A stretch of 42,475 bases of DNA. It comes from Dinghuibacter sp035492835 (lineage in GTDB: Bacteria > Bacteroidota > Bacteroidia > Chitinophagales > Chitinophagaceae). The translations under genes and the position numbers were made by a program. How positions within the stretch are numbered: position 1 is the stretch's first letter; the number at the start of each line of letters is the position of its first letter. Shown piece by piece: positions 27,201 to 35,716 of this stretch. Under the pieces are notes generated by a model. That model worked only from the letters and a program-made list of their open reading frames with translations, had not been told where the DNA came from and ran no database searches. The stretch is from the NCBI RefSeq assembly GCF_035492835.1, contig NZ_DATJIY010000110.1, forward strand, positions 1 through 42,475, written 5' to 3'.

Positions 27201-27228
27201 TTTCCCGGCCTGACGTGCGAAGCGCACC

Positions 27229-28005
27229 CTAACCCCGTTCGCGTCGGTAGAAGAAGTCCAGGTAGCCCAGCGTCAGGAACGCCGCAAAGTACCCGAGGGA
27301 CCAGTACTCGTGCTTCAACACTTTGAACTCGGTGGCGGTTGCGCTATTCCGAATAAACGACAAAGCAGAATAAGCGTACGGGAAGTATACTACCTTATCC
27401 CACGGGATCATAATCAGCCCGGCAATAATCAGCGCGAGACCAACCCCGATCGATCCGATAAAATTCTTGAAGCGCAGCGATATGCAATACTGGATGGTCG
27501 TCATACCGAGGATAGAGATGTAAGACTTGGCGTCCATCTGCAAAATCGAATGGATGGGCAGAGAAGAATGCGCAAACTGATAGTCCGGGTGGAATACCTC
27601 CGCCAGCAGGGCAAACAAAACCAGCTCGACGTCGAACAATACGTATGCGCAGAGCACCAGGCACTGGATCACCAGGTATTTGGCGAAATAGACGTCGCCT
27701 ATGCGGAGCGGAGCGGCGAGGACCTGTTTCCAGGTATTGTTGCGGTACTCGATCTGGGTGACCATGCTGGCTACGACGATGATGAGCATCGGCCAAAGGA
27801 AAAAACAGGACGCCTCGAACCCCTGAGCGATGTGTCCCATCCAGGGGTCCTTGCCCAGGCGCTTCACAAAAACGTCGGGTTTGGTGGTATACATGAGGAA
27901 GAATATCGCCGGCAGGAAGGCGCTGCCTATGACCACCAGCCAAAGGGCGGCGGAACGCCGGATCTTCATGAACTCCGTCCGTAGACTGATAAAAAAGGTA
28001 CTCAT
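27229..28005 (-). CDS. ABC-2-type permease (second pair)
   Basis: 258 residues with about six hydrophobic segments and no ATPase motif. It resembles ABC-2-type permeases of the bacitracin/lantibiotic-export class. The first segment follows a basic N-terminal FMKIRRSAALWLVV. Its ATG overlaps the stop of the preceding ATPase gene as ATGA, a sign of tight coupling, and the two form an ABC transporter. It is the last gene of the GntR-controlled operon. The substrate is unknown; family members export peptides or antibiotics, or extract lipid-II-type compounds. Confidence 0.82.
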   Translation of the reverse strand: MSTFFISLRTEFMKIRRSAALWLVVIGSAFLPAIFFLMYTTKPDVFVKRLGKDPWMGHIAQGFEASCFFLWPMLIIVVASMVTQIEYRNNTWKQVLAAPLRIGDVYFAKYLVIQCLVLCAYVLFDVELVLFALLAEVFHPDYQFAHSSLPIHSILQMDAKSYISILGMTTIQYCISLRFKNFIGSIGVGLALIIAGLIMIPWDKVVYFPYAYSALSFIRNSATATEFKVLKHEYWSLGYFAAFLTLGYLDFFYRRERG

Positions 28006-28922
28006 ACCGCTGCGTGTGTTAGGTCCATAAATAGGGTTTCGAGGTTGTCCTGCTGTTGGTAAAGCTGGTATACGGGTAGCCCGGCTTGCACCAGCAACCG
28101 GTTGGCCGCCGCCGCCTCTTCGCGGGAACCGATGTTCAGCAAGAGGGCCTTTTCACCGGATACCCGGGCGTTGAAGTGCGGGGCGAGTATTCCCAGGCCC
28201 AGGCGGGCGTCGTCGGTCTCGATCATCCAACCGCCCTGGCCCGTTGCCTTGAGGGTTTGCAGACCGGAGAGCGTGCCCTGGAAGACCAGGCGCCCCTGGT
28301 TGATGATCCCCACGTGGGTCACCAGTTTTTCGACTTCGCTCAACAGGTGGCTCGACACCAGGACGGTGACCCCGTGCTCCCGGTTGAGCTTTTGGAGGAG
28401 CTCCCGCATTTCCACGATCCCACCGGGGTCCAGGCCGTTGGTGGGCTCGTCCAGTATGAGCAGCTCGGGTCGGGGCAGCAGGGCGATGGCGATGGCCAGC
28501 CGCTGTTTCATCCCCAGTGAATAGCGCCCCGCCTTTTTCCGGGCGGCATCGCCCGATAGTCCCACGAGCGACAGGACCTCTTCGACCCGTGAAGCGGTGG
28601 CTCGGTAGATGTGCCGGTAGATGTTCAGGTTCTCCCGCCCGCTGAGGTGGGCATAGAGCGACGGCTGCTCGATCAGGGTGCCGACCTTGCCCAGCACCTC
28701 GACGCGGTGCCCCGACAATTCTTTCCCCGAAAAGAATACCGATCCCTCTTGCCGGCGCAGCAGCCCCAGGATCAGCCGGAGGGTCGTCGTTTTCCCCGCC
28801 CCGTTGGGCCCCAGGAAGCCGAAGATGCTTCCCGGGGGCACCCGCAGGTCGAGCCGGGTAAGGATGGACTGTTTGCCAAAGTGGTGGCTCAGCCCTTTTG
28901 TTTCCAGTATGTACTTTTCCAT
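28002..28922 (-). CDS. ABC transporter ATP-binding protein (second pair)
   Basis: About 306 residues from the ATG at 28920-28922 (MEKYILETKGLSHHFG), where the ATPase fold begins. An alternative ATG at 28979 would overlap the stop of the preceding gene (ATGAACAATAG) and add 19 residues; it is possible. Walker A is GPNGAGKTTT, the signature YSLGMKQRL, Walker B LLILDEPTNGLDPGG, and the H-loop VSSHLLSEV. This order and the C-terminal 100-residue extension fit the bacitracin/NosF-like ABC-2 ATPases. It powers the permease encoded next. Confidence 0.9.
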   Translation of the reverse strand: MEKYILETKGLSHHFGKQSILTRLDLRVPPGSIFGFLGPNGAGKTTTLRLILGLLRRQEGSVFFSGKELSGHRVEVLGKVGTLIEQPSLYAHLSGRENLNIYRHIYRATASRVEEVLSLVGLSGDAARKKAGRYSLGMKQRLAIAIALLPRPELLILDEPTNGLDPGGIVEMRELLQKLNREHGVTVLVSSHLLSEVEKLVTHVGIINQGRLVFQGTLSGLQTLKATGQGGWMIETDDARLGLGILAPHFNARVSGEKALLLNIGSREEAAAANRLLVQAGLPVYQLYQQQDNLETLFMDLTHAAV

Positions 28923-28968
28923 GGCTATATTTTTGGCGCCGGCGGCAACACGCGGCGTCTGCGCGATA

Positions 28969-29628
28969 CTATTGTTCATGATCGATTTTTTCGACGTGAT
29001 TGAGGCTATACCCATCCAATCTCAACGAAGACGTGCCATCCCACCTTCCACGGATGTTCCGCACGGTGCTGCTGTCCACCGATAGCTCGACGGCCGTCAG
29101 TGCCGGAAAGAATTCCTTGCAGTCCACGTCCCTGAGGTTGACGTTGGCGCACGTATCCGCCTGCACCCGCAGGCGACCCAGCGTAGTGCCCGCCACGAGC
29201 ACATTGGTGGTATTGAGCGCATAGACCGACAACGAATCCCCGTTAAATCCCAGGACGCTGCCGTTCGTAAGCCCGCGAAACAGCACGCTCCTGATCCGGG
29301 GCGCGTTGAGCGTTACGGTACCCCGGCCGTCCGGCGGCGCGGAAATATAGAGCGTATCCAGGCTCAGGCGGTATACGGGTCTTTCCGTCTTGCGAACGGG
29401 CAAATGGATGACATTCGAGGGCGACGGCGAGATCGTGGCGACATCCAGCCCGTCTATCGCGACCACCGAGAACGCACCCAGCGGCACATCCGTAAAAGTA
29501 TTGTTCGGCGGCACCATTTCCACATAGGAATGGCGGTCCATCTTTACCCGCAGGGTGACGGCCGAAGCCAGGACGGTGCCGAGCACGGCCAGGATCAGGC
29601 ACAACAGAATGAGGTTACTTTTTTTCAT
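28969..29628 (-). CDS. Membrane-anchored beta-solenoid-like protein (DUF2807-like)
   Basis: 219 residues. The N-terminus is basic then hydrophobic (about 5-28), a signal anchor or uncleaved signal peptide. The rest is rich in V, L, S, T and D with short repeated strands (SVLFRGLTNGSVLGFNG, LRVQADTCANVNLRDVD), as in the DUF2807 auto-transporter-head-like proteins of Bacteroidota. It has two cysteines near residues 160 and 170. It lies between the GntR gene (two bases away) and the ATPase gene, so it is co-expressed with the transporter and may be an envelope sensor or accessory factor. No enzyme function is visible. Confidence 0.65.
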   Translation of the reverse strand: MKKSNLILLCLILAVLGTVLASAVTLRVKMDRHSYVEMVPPNNTFTDVPLGAFSVVAIDGLDVATISPSPSNVIHLPVRKTERPVYRLSLDTLYISAPPDGRGTVTLNAPRIRSVLFRGLTNGSVLGFNGDSLSVYALNTTNVLVAGTTLGRLRVQADTCANVNLRDVDCKEFFPALTAVELSVDSSTVRNIRGRWDGTSSLRLDGYSLNHVEKIDHEQ

Positions 29629-29630
29629 AA

Positions 29631-30005
29631 TTATTTAGATGAAAATTGTTGTTTGAATTGCTGGTACGGCTCCCTAAGGTCCTCCCACTTCATACCCAGC
29701 AGGTAAAGATTCCGGAAGAACACCGGTAGGTCCTTTTCCATAAACTCCTTCTTTTTGGCCGCCAGCGCATGCTGGGGACCATCCGAAGAAACGAAGAAGC
29801 CGATGCCGCGTTGGTTAAAGATGATGCCCGACTGCTGCAGCCAGTCGTACGTCCGCATCACCGTGTTGGGATTGACCTCCAGCTGTACGGCCAGTTCCCT
29901 TACGGAGGGCACCTTGTCCTCCGCCTTCCACTCCTTGAGCAGGATGCGCTCGCACACATAGTCCGCGATCTGCAGGTATATCGATTGTGAAGAATTGAAT
30001 TCCAT
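29631..30005 (-). CDS. GntR-family transcriptional regulator, YtrA-like
   Basis: 124 residues. The N-terminal winged helix-turn-helix (about 10-75) has YLQIADYVCERILLKEW, the recognition segment VPSVRELAVQLEVNPNTVMR, and the wing IIFNQRGIGFFVS. The short C-terminal helix (about 50 residues) places it in the YtrA subfamily, which has no large ligand domain and usually represses an ABC transporter operon in which it is encoded. It is the third gene of such an operon here. A perfect inverted repeat overlaps the operon's start site and is the likely operator. A cell-envelope stress signal is plausible but not shown. Confidence 0.9.
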   Translation of the reverse strand: MEFNSSQSIYLQIADYVCERILLKEWKAEDKVPSVRELAVQLEVNPNTVMRTYDWLQQSGIIFNQRGIGFFVSSDGPQHALAAKKKEFMEKDLPVFFRNLYLLGMKWEDLREPYQQFKQQFSSK

Positions 30006-30015
30006 ACGACTGTCT

Positions 30016-30801
30016 TTAAAGTTCCTTTTCCTTCAACCTGAAATATGCCGCGGTCCAAAAGACCGGCGCCCACATATATTTAACCATGAACCAGATAAAC
30101 CGGGATATCCACTGCGGCAGCGTATAGGTGTATTCAGACCCGTTTTCCGACTCGATACGGAAAACCCCCACCTGGCCGGTCGGGTGCAAATCACCGGTGA
30201 TCGGGTGGATGACATACACCGCAAACAGCACAAAACCGACGATAACCAACACCGCTGACACGGTCGTCTTGACAAAGGCGAAGCGCTCGAAATACACCGA
30301 ACCCAGCAGGTATAACGTCTGCACCGCGACAAAGACGATAACCAGGTACTGGTATACCTCATACATCCCCTGGCCGTCGGGCATATGTTCCAGCGACATA
30401 TGGGGATAGAGGCGAATGATCGCAAAAGCCGCGGTCCGGAGTATATAAAAGATCAGCAGATAGGCCGCGGTAAAAAATACCTGGGAGTAAAGGACGCCGC
30501 ACACCAGTTTCTCCCCGTGTGTCGCCGGCACGCTCAGGTAATAGATGCCGGTGGTCCGCTGGGACAGGTCGGAGAACGTCATTGCGGCCATGATGGTCCC
30601 ACCCAGGAAGAGCCCCACAAACAGGAAAATATTGGCTGTTTCCATCCAAAGCTTGTCCTGGTTGGTCAGTCCCCAGAGAAAGAACGCCACGGCAAGCAGA
30701 CCCGCTATGGCCGCCATCATAAGTATATACAACCTCGAGCGCTCCGCCCACTGTCTGCGGATCAAAAGGCCCAGTCTATAAAAGCTAAATTGCATAGTCA
30801 A
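30016..30801 (-). CDS. Membrane protein, ABC-2-type permease partner (first pair)
   Basis: 261 residues with about six hydrophobic segments and a basic N-terminus (LGLLIRRQWAERSRLY). Segments near 35-110 include LWGLTNQDKLWMETANIFLFVGLFLGG, and a later loop holds DLHPTGQVGVFRIESENGSEY. It has no recognisable catalytic motif. It starts six bases after the first ATPase gene, so it is the likely permease for that ATPase. The GntR gene follows ten bases later. Substrate not known. Confidence 0.75.
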   Translation of the reverse strand: MTMQFSFYRLGLLIRRQWAERSRLYILMMAAIAGLLAVAFFLWGLTNQDKLWMETANIFLFVGLFLGGTIMAAMTFSDLSQRTTGIYYLSVPATHGEKLVCGVLYSQVFFTAAYLLIFYILRTAAFAIIRLYPHMSLEHMPDGQGMYEVYQYLVIVFVAVQTLYLLGSVYFERFAFVKTTVSAVLVIVGFVLFAVYVIHPITGDLHPTGQVGVFRIESENGSEYTYTLPQWISRFIWFMVKYMWAPVFWTAAYFRLKEKEL

Positions 30802-30807
30802 AAAAAT

Positions 30808-31641
30808 TTATGCCGGGAAAGCGCTGAGCACCGCCGGACGGTTCATGATGATTGCTTTATACAACAACTCCAGATCCACCTTCCCCTCTTCTCCGTGGGT
30901 ATTGGCCATGACCAGGGCTTTACCCCGGAGCGAGCTTTCGCTGTACAGGGCAGTGCGGGTCTCCTCGCTGTCAAAGGAAATCTTGAACAACAGCCGGGTC
31001 TGGATCGCGTCGAGGGTCTGGTCGAAGAGTATCCTGCCTTCGTCGATGATGGTTACCCGGTCGATAAGGTTCTCCAGGTCCTTGACCTGGTGGGTGCTGA
31101 TGACGATACATTTGCTTTCATCCGCGGTCCCCGCGAGGACCTTGCGGAACTGGCTTTTGGAAATGATGTCCAGCCCATTGGTCGGCTCGTCCATCAATAC
31201 CACGGAAGTCCCGGAGGCCAGTGCAAAACTGATCAGTACCTTTTTCTTCTGTCCATAGCTCATTTGCTGCAGCGTGCGGTCCAGGGGTATCTCGAACTCG
31301 AGCAGCAGACGCGTGTAATATTCCCGGTTGAAAGCCGGGTAGAACGGCGCGTGCACCTCCATATACTTCGCGGGCGTTACGGGAGGCACATAAAATTCTT
31401 CCGGCACGAGGAAGATCCGGTGGAGGAATTCCGGCTGTCTTTTGGACGGATCCTTGCCCATGACCCGGATGGAACCCTCATCCGGAAACAGTAACCCAGC
31501 GATGTTCCTGAGCAGCGTCGATTTGCCGGTGCCGTTCTTCCCCAGCAGACCATATATATGTCCTGCCTGGAGGTGCAGGCTCAGCCCGTTGAAGATCTTT
31601 CCCTTCCGGTAGCCGAATTGCAGGTTTTGAATGTCTATCAT
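30808..31641 (-). CDS. ABC transporter ATP-binding protein (first pair)
   Basis: 277 residues, first gene of the operon. Walker A is GKNGTGKSTLL, the signature MSYGQKKKVLISFAL (LSGGQ altered to MSYGQ), Walker B VVLMDEPTNGLD, and the H-loop STHQVKDLE. It matches the YtrB/EcsA-like ATPases found with YtrA regulators. The C-terminal 70 residues are an extension beyond the ATPase fold. A strong Bacteroidota promoter and an inverted repeat precede it. It is divergent from the malic enzyme gene, with 128 bases between them. Confidence 0.92.
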   Translation of the reverse strand: MIDIQNLQFGYRKGKIFNGLSLHLQAGHIYGLLGKNGTGKSTLLRNIAGLLFPDEGSIRVMGKDPSKRQPEFLHRIFLVPEEFYVPPVTPAKYMEVHAPFYPAFNREYYTRLLLEFEIPLDRTLQQMSYGQKKKVLISFALASGTSVVLMDEPTNGLDIISKSQFRKVLAGTADESKCIVISTHQVKDLENLIDRVTIIDEGRILFDQTLDAIQTRLLFKISFDSEETRTALYSESSLRGKALVMANTHGEEGKVDLELLYKAIIMNRPAVLSAFPA

Positions 31642-31677
31642 ATCAAGTGTTTTAAGAACCCCGCTGTCGCGGTTGCA

Positions 31678-31703
31678 TAGTGTACTATCGTACTAGTACA
31701 CTA
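31678..31703. promoter_or_regulatory. Candidate operator of the GntR/YtrA-like regulator
   Basis: Perfect inverted repeat TAGTGTACTA, six bases, TAGTACACTA. Read as AGTGTA-12-TACACT it is close to the form I recall for the Bacillus YtrA operator (AGTGTA-13-TACACT). It abuts the -7 box of the operon promoter and covers the predicted start site, an ideal place for repression. Confidence 0.75.
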
Positions 31704-31734
31704 CAAAGATAATGCACTTCGCGACATTTCCAAA
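31704..31734 (-). promoter_or_regulatory. Promoter of the GntR-ABC operon
   Basis: Minus strand TTTG (31731-31734), 19 bases, TATCTTTG (31704-31711): an exact Bacteroidota -33/-7 pair. The inverted repeat follows immediately downstream. Confidence 0.8.
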
Positions 31735-31744
31735 TCCTAGGCCC

Positions 31745-31752
31745 TAATTTTG
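31745..31752 (+). promoter_or_regulatory. Promoter -7 element of the malic enzyme gene
   Basis: TAATTTTG is a perfect TAnnTTTG box, 17 bases before the ATG; TACTTTGC at 31754 is a weaker alternative. No good -33 element is seen. Confidence 0.45.
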
Positions 31753-31769
31753 TACTTTGCACTAACAAT

Positions 31770-34121
31770 ATGCAGAACAACGAGCTCAGGCGTCAGCAGG
31801 CGTTGGAATACCACGCCAAGGGACGGCCTGGAAAGATAGAGGTAGTGCCCACCAAGGGCACCAAGACCCAGCGGGAGCTCTCCTTAGCCTACTCCCCCGG
31901 CGTGGCGGAACCCTGCAAGGAAATCCACAATAACGTCGAAAACGTCTACAAATACACCGCCAAGGGCAACCTGGTGGCGGTGATCAGCAACGGTACGGCC
32001 GTCCTGGGCCTGGGAAATATCGGCCCCGAGGCCTCCAAACCGGTGATGGAAGGAAAGGGCGTACTGTTCAAGATTTTTGCCGACATCGACGTCTTCGACA
32101 TCGAAATAAACGAACGCGACCCCGAGAAATTCGTCCAGATCGTCAAGGCGCTGGAGCCCACCTTCGGGGGGATCAACCTGGAGGACATCAAGGCCCCGGA
32201 GTGTTTCGAGATCGAACGCCGCCTGAGGGAAGAGATGCGGATCCCCGTTATGCACGACGACCAGCACGGCACCGCCATCATCAGCGGCGCCGCCCTGCTC
32301 AACGCCCTGGAGCTACAGAAGAAAAAGATCGAGCGGGTCCATTTTGTCGTCAACGGCGCGGGCGCCGCGGCCATGGCTTGTGTCCAGCTATACGTTTCCC
32401 TGGGCGCCAAATACGAGAACTTCACGATGTTCGACAAGGACGGCGTCCTCCACGAGGGCAGACCCGACATTGACGACATCCGCCGGAAATTTTCCGTAAA
32501 AAACGCGACCCTCACCCTCACCGACGCCATGAAGGATGCGGACGTCTTTATAGGGCTGAGCGTAGGCGGCGCCGTCACCCAGGACATGGTGAAAAGCATG
32601 GCCAAAAACCCGATCGTCTTCGCCATGGCCAACCCGGACCCGGAGATCGCTTACGAGCTCGCCGTCGAGGCCCGCAAGGACGTCATCATGGCGACCGGCC
32701 GTAGCGACTATCCCAACCAGGTCAACAACGTCCTGGGGTTCCCATATATCTTCCGGGGCGCCCTCGACGTTCGCGCCACCACGATCAACGAGGCGATGAA
32801 GCTGGCCGCTGTCCGCGCCCTGGCGGAGCTGGCCAAAAGCCCCGTCCCCGACATCGTCAACCTGGCCTATAACGAGCGCAACCTCGTTTTTGGCCCTGCC
32901 TATATCATACCCAAGCCCCTGGACCCCCGCCTGCTCTCCACGGTGGCCCCGGCGGTCGCCAAGGCCGCCATCGAGAGCGGGATCGCCCACTCCCCCATCA
33001 CCAACTGGGACGCCTATCGCCTGTCGCTGAATAAACGGCTGGGGCTGGACAACCACCTGTTGCGCATCCTCGGCAACAAGGCGCGCAAGGAACCCAAGCG
33101 CGTCGTTTTCGCCGAAGCCGACAACATCCGCATCCTCAAAGCCGCCCAGCAGGTCATGGATGAGGGCATCGCCTATCCGATCCTGCTCGGCGAGGAAAAA
33201 AAGATACGCCGCATCGCCGAAGCCGGCAACATAGATATAGACAACATGCCGGTCATCGACCCCCGCAGCGATGAAATGGCCGAAAAACGCAAGCAATACG
33301 GGGAGCTCTTTTTCGCCAAACGCCAGCGCAAGGGGATCAACCGGTACGAGGCCTTCAAAAGCATGAAAGACCGTATCCACTTCGGCTGTATGATGCTGGA
33401 ATCCGGAGAGGCCGACGCCGTCATCAGCGGGTTGACCAAAAACTACCCCGAAACCATCCGCCCCGCCCTCCAGACGATCGGCACAGAAGCCGGTGTCAAG
33501 AAGATCGCGGGCATGTATATCCTGCTCACCAAACGCGGGCCGCTTTTTCTCGCGGACGCCACGGTCAACTTCAACCCCACGGCGGAAGAGCTGGCCGACA
33601 TAACCCTCATGGTTGCCAAGGAAGTGCGCACCTTCAACATGCGCCCCCGGATCGCCATGCTGTCCTACTCCAACTTCGGCTCGAGCAATTCCCCCGAGGC
33701 CAACCTCGTCCGCGAAGCCAGGGCCATCGTCAAGCGTAAGGACCCGAACCTGATCTGCGACGGCGAGATGCAGGGTATCCTGGCATTCAACAAGGAAATC
33801 CTGAAGGACAACTACCCCTTCTGCGAGCTGATCGACGTAGGGGAAATCAATACCCTGATCTTCCCCAACCTCTCCGCCGGCAACATCGCCTACAACCTCC
33901 TGCAGGAGATCGGCGGCGCCGAGGCCATCGGGCCCATCCTCCTGGGGATGAACAAACCCGTCCACGTCCTTCAGCTGGGCAGCTCCGTTCAATCGATCGT
34001 CAACATGGTGATCATCTCGGTCATCGACGCGCAATTGAAGTGCAGGGATTGCAACGTACAGGAGGAGGTGAACCGCTCCAAGTGGTGGAAAAAGTTTCAG
34101 AAAGTAGCACACGACGTATAA
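31770..34121 (+). CDS. maeB: NADP-dependent malic enzyme with C-terminal phosphotransacetylase-like domain
   Basis: 783 residues, cytoplasmic. The malic enzyme part (about 1-430) converts malate to pyruvate and CO2 with NADP+. Its motifs are LAYSPGVAEPCKEI, FGGINLEDIKAPECFEIE for metal and substrate, MHDDQHGTAII, and the Rossmann motif VNGAGAAAMACVQ. The second half (about 435-783) is a phosphate-acetyl/butyryltransferase-like domain (starting KRVVFAEADNIRILKAA). In known MaeB proteins this domain binds acetyl-CoA and acts as a regulator rather than an enzyme. The length fits complete MaeB. mlaE and mlaF homologues follow on the same strand within 20 bases, though there is no clear functional link. 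Confidence 0.95.
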   Translation: MQNNELRRQQALEYHAKGRPGKIEVVPTKGTKTQRELSLAYSPGVAEPCKEIHNNVENVYKYTAKGNLVAVISNGTAVLGLGNIGPEASKPVMEGKGVLFKIFADIDVFDIEINERDPEKFVQIVKALEPTFGGINLEDIKAPECFEIERRLREEMRIPVMHDDQHGTAIISGAALLNALELQKKKIERVHFVVNGAGAAAMACVQLYVSLGAKYENFTMFDKDGVLHEGRPDIDDIRRKFSVKNATLTLTDAMKDADVFIGLSVGGAVTQDMVKSMAKNPIVFAMANPDPEIAYELAVEARKDVIMATGRSDYPNQVNNVLGFPYIFRGALDVRATTINEAMKLAAVRALAELAKSPVPDIVNLAYNERNLVFGPAYIIPKPLDPRLLSTVAPAVAKAAIESGIAHSPITNWDAYRLSLNKRLGLDNHLLRILGNKARKEPKRVVFAEADNIRILKAAQQVMDEGIAYPILLGEEKKIRRIAEAGNIDIDNMPVIDPRSDEMAEKRKQYGELFFAKRQRKGINRYEAFKSMKDRIHFGCMMLESGEADAVISGLTKNYPETIRPALQTIGTEAGVKKIAGMYILLTKRGPLFLADATVNFNPTAEELADITLMVAKEVRTFNMRPRIAMLSYSNFGSSNSPEANLVREARAIVKRKDPNLICDGEMQGILAFNKEILKDNYPFCELIDVGEINTLIFPNLSAGNIAYNLLQEIGGAEAIGPILLGMNKPVHVLQLGSSVQSIVNMVIISVIDAQLKCRDCNVQEEVNRSKWWKKFQKVAHDV

Positions 34122-34140
34122 ACCTAAACGACGACACCAG

Positions 34141-34881
34141 ATGGGATTTTTCGCGCACTTCGGCCGTTACCTCTTGATGCTCAAAAGCATGTTCTCCAAA
34201 CCCGAGAACGCCCGCATGTACTGGAAGGAATTCATGCGTCAGTGCAACGACATAGGGATCGGCTCCCTGGGTATCGTGGCCATCATTTCGTTTTTCATGG
34301 GCGCCGTATCCACGGTCCAGACCGCCTACCAGCTGGTCAGCCCCATCATCCCCCAGGCGACCATCGCCCAGATCGTACGCGACACCGTTATCCTCGAGTT
34401 CGCCCCCACGCTGATCTGTATCGTGCTGGCGGGCGTCGTGGGGTCCAAGATCGCCAGTGAGCTGGGGAATATGCGGGTATCCGAGCAAATCGACGCCCTC
34501 GAGATCATGGGCATCAACACCCGTTCCTACCTGATCTTCCCAAAGATAGCTGCCGCCATGGTGACCATCCCCATGCTGGTGATCATCGCCGCCGTCGTCG
34601 GTATCGTCGGCGGCCGGATCGCGGGGACGCTCGCGGGCATCATCTCCCACACGGACTATGACAAGGGGTTGCTGCAGAACTTCAAACAATATAACGTATT
34701 CGTGGCCGTGATGAAGGCATACGCCTTCGCCTTCGTGATCTCCACCATCCCCTCGTACTTCGGTTATTTTGTCGAGGGCGGCGCGCTGGAGATCGGCAAG
34801 GCGAGTACCCGCGCCGTGGTGGTCAGCTGTATCGCCCTGCTGTGCATGGACTACCTCGTATCTTCGCTGCTGCTCCAATAA
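34141..34881 (+). CDS. mlaE: MlaE-family ABC transporter permease (lipid transport)
   Basis: 246 residues, five to six membrane segments. The MlaE family works with an ATPase and an MCE-domain protein to move phospholipids across the envelope and keep the outer membrane asymmetric. The family hallmark is APTLICIVLAGVVGSKIASE, followed by LGNMRVSEQIDALEIMGI, the region that contacts the ATPase. The ATPase gene follows nine bases after the stop. No MCE (MlaD) gene is seen, so the system is incomplete within the window. The symbol is by family. Confidence 0.9.
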   Translation: MGFFAHFGRYLLMLKSMFSKPENARMYWKEFMRQCNDIGIGSLGIVAIISFFMGAVSTVQTAYQLVSPIIPQATIAQIVRDTVILEFAPTLICIVLAGVVGSKIASELGNMRVSEQIDALEIMGINTRSYLIFPKIAAAMVTIPMLVIIAAVVGIVGGRIAGTLAGIISHTDYDKGLLQNFKQYNVFVAVMKAYAFAFVISTIPSYFGYFVEGGALEIGKASTRAVVVSCIALLCMDYLVSSLLLQ

Positions 34882-34890
34882 AACACCACC

Positions 34891-35670
34891 ATGATCGAAA
34901 TAAAGGACCTCACAAAAGGCTTCGGCGATAAAACAGTCATCAAGGGCGTCTCCGCGACATTCAAGAGCGGCCAGTGCAACCTGATCATCGGAACCAGCGG
35001 GAGCGGTAAGACCGTGCTCATGAAATGCCTGGTCGGTCTTTTCGAGCCCGACTCCGGCAGCATCATCTATGATGGACGGAATTTTACCGAGATGGACGAG
35101 CACGAGCGCAAACAACTCCGCCAGCAGATCGGCATGCTGTTCCAGGGGTCCGCGCTTTTCGACAGCCAGACCGTCCAGCAGAACGTCATGTTCCCCTTGG
35201 ACATGTTCACCGACTGGAGCTACAAGCAAAAGCTGAAGAAGGTCAACGAAACCCTCGAGCGGGTGAACCTCAAGGACGCCAACAAGAAATTCCCCGCGGA
35301 GATTAGCGGTGGCATGAAAAAACGCGTGGGTATCGCCCGGGCCATCGTCCTGCAACCCAAGTTCCTGTTCTGCGATGAACCCAATTCGGGCCTCGATCCC
35401 CAGACCAGCCTCCTGATCGACCACCTCATCCACGAAATCACCAAGGAATACAAGATCACGACAGTCGTCAATACCCACGATATGAACTCCGTCATGGAAA
35501 TCGGCGACCATATCCTTTATATGTATCAGGGTGAGAAGCAATGGGAGGGAACCAACCGCGAGATCATCTACAGCAAGAATAAATTACTGAATGACTTCAT
35601 TTTCGCCTCTGAATTCCTACAGGATGCCAAGCAGATGCGTATGATCGAGATAGAAAAAGGCGAGAAATGA
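34891..35670 (+). CDS. mlaF: MlaF-type ABC transporter ATP-binding protein
   Basis: 259 residues. Walker A is GTSGSGKTV, the Q-loop is near IGMLFQGSALFDSQTV, the signature ISGGMKKRVGIARA, Walker B FLFCDEPNSGLDPQ, and the H-loop VVNTHDMNSV. The SGGM variant and EPNSGLDP are typical of MlaF. It pairs with the MlaE permease just upstream and energises lipid transport at the inner membrane. An ATPase-only Ttg2A homologue would look the same. Confidence 0.92.
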   Translation: MIEIKDLTKGFGDKTVIKGVSATFKSGQCNLIIGTSGSGKTVLMKCLVGLFEPDSGSIIYDGRNFTEMDEHERKQLRQQIGMLFQGSALFDSQTVQQNVMFPLDMFTDWSYKQKLKKVNETLERVNLKDANKKFPAEISGGMKKRVGIARAIVLQPKFLFCDEPNSGLDPQTSLLIDHLIHEITKEYKITTVVNTHDMNSVMEIGDHILYMYQGEKQWEGTNREIIYSKNKLLNDFIFASEFLQDAKQMRMIEIEKGEK

Positions 35671-35679
35671 TTTTTCCCC

Positions 35680-35687
35680 TATTTTTG
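35680..35687 (+). promoter_or_regulatory. Promoter -7 element of sucD
   Basis: TATTTTTG, a perfect TAnnTTTG box, lies 29 bases before the sucD ATG, flanked by CCCC and CGGGG that could pair weakly. No -33 TTTG is visible. Confidence 0.45.
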
Positions 35688-35716
35688 CGGGGCTTTAACC
35701 ACCTAATTCCCTTCTC

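Noticed and set aside
27201..27228. Hairpin GTGCG-AAG-CGCAC between the M20 and ABC permease genes
   Set aside because: The stem has only five base pairs and no T-run; too weak to call a terminator.
32388..35541. Open frames of 574 and 506 codons on the minus strand across maeB, mlaE and mlaF
   Set aside because: They mirror well-conserved plus-strand genes and read as low-complexity V/D/G-rich protein, as expected for shadows.
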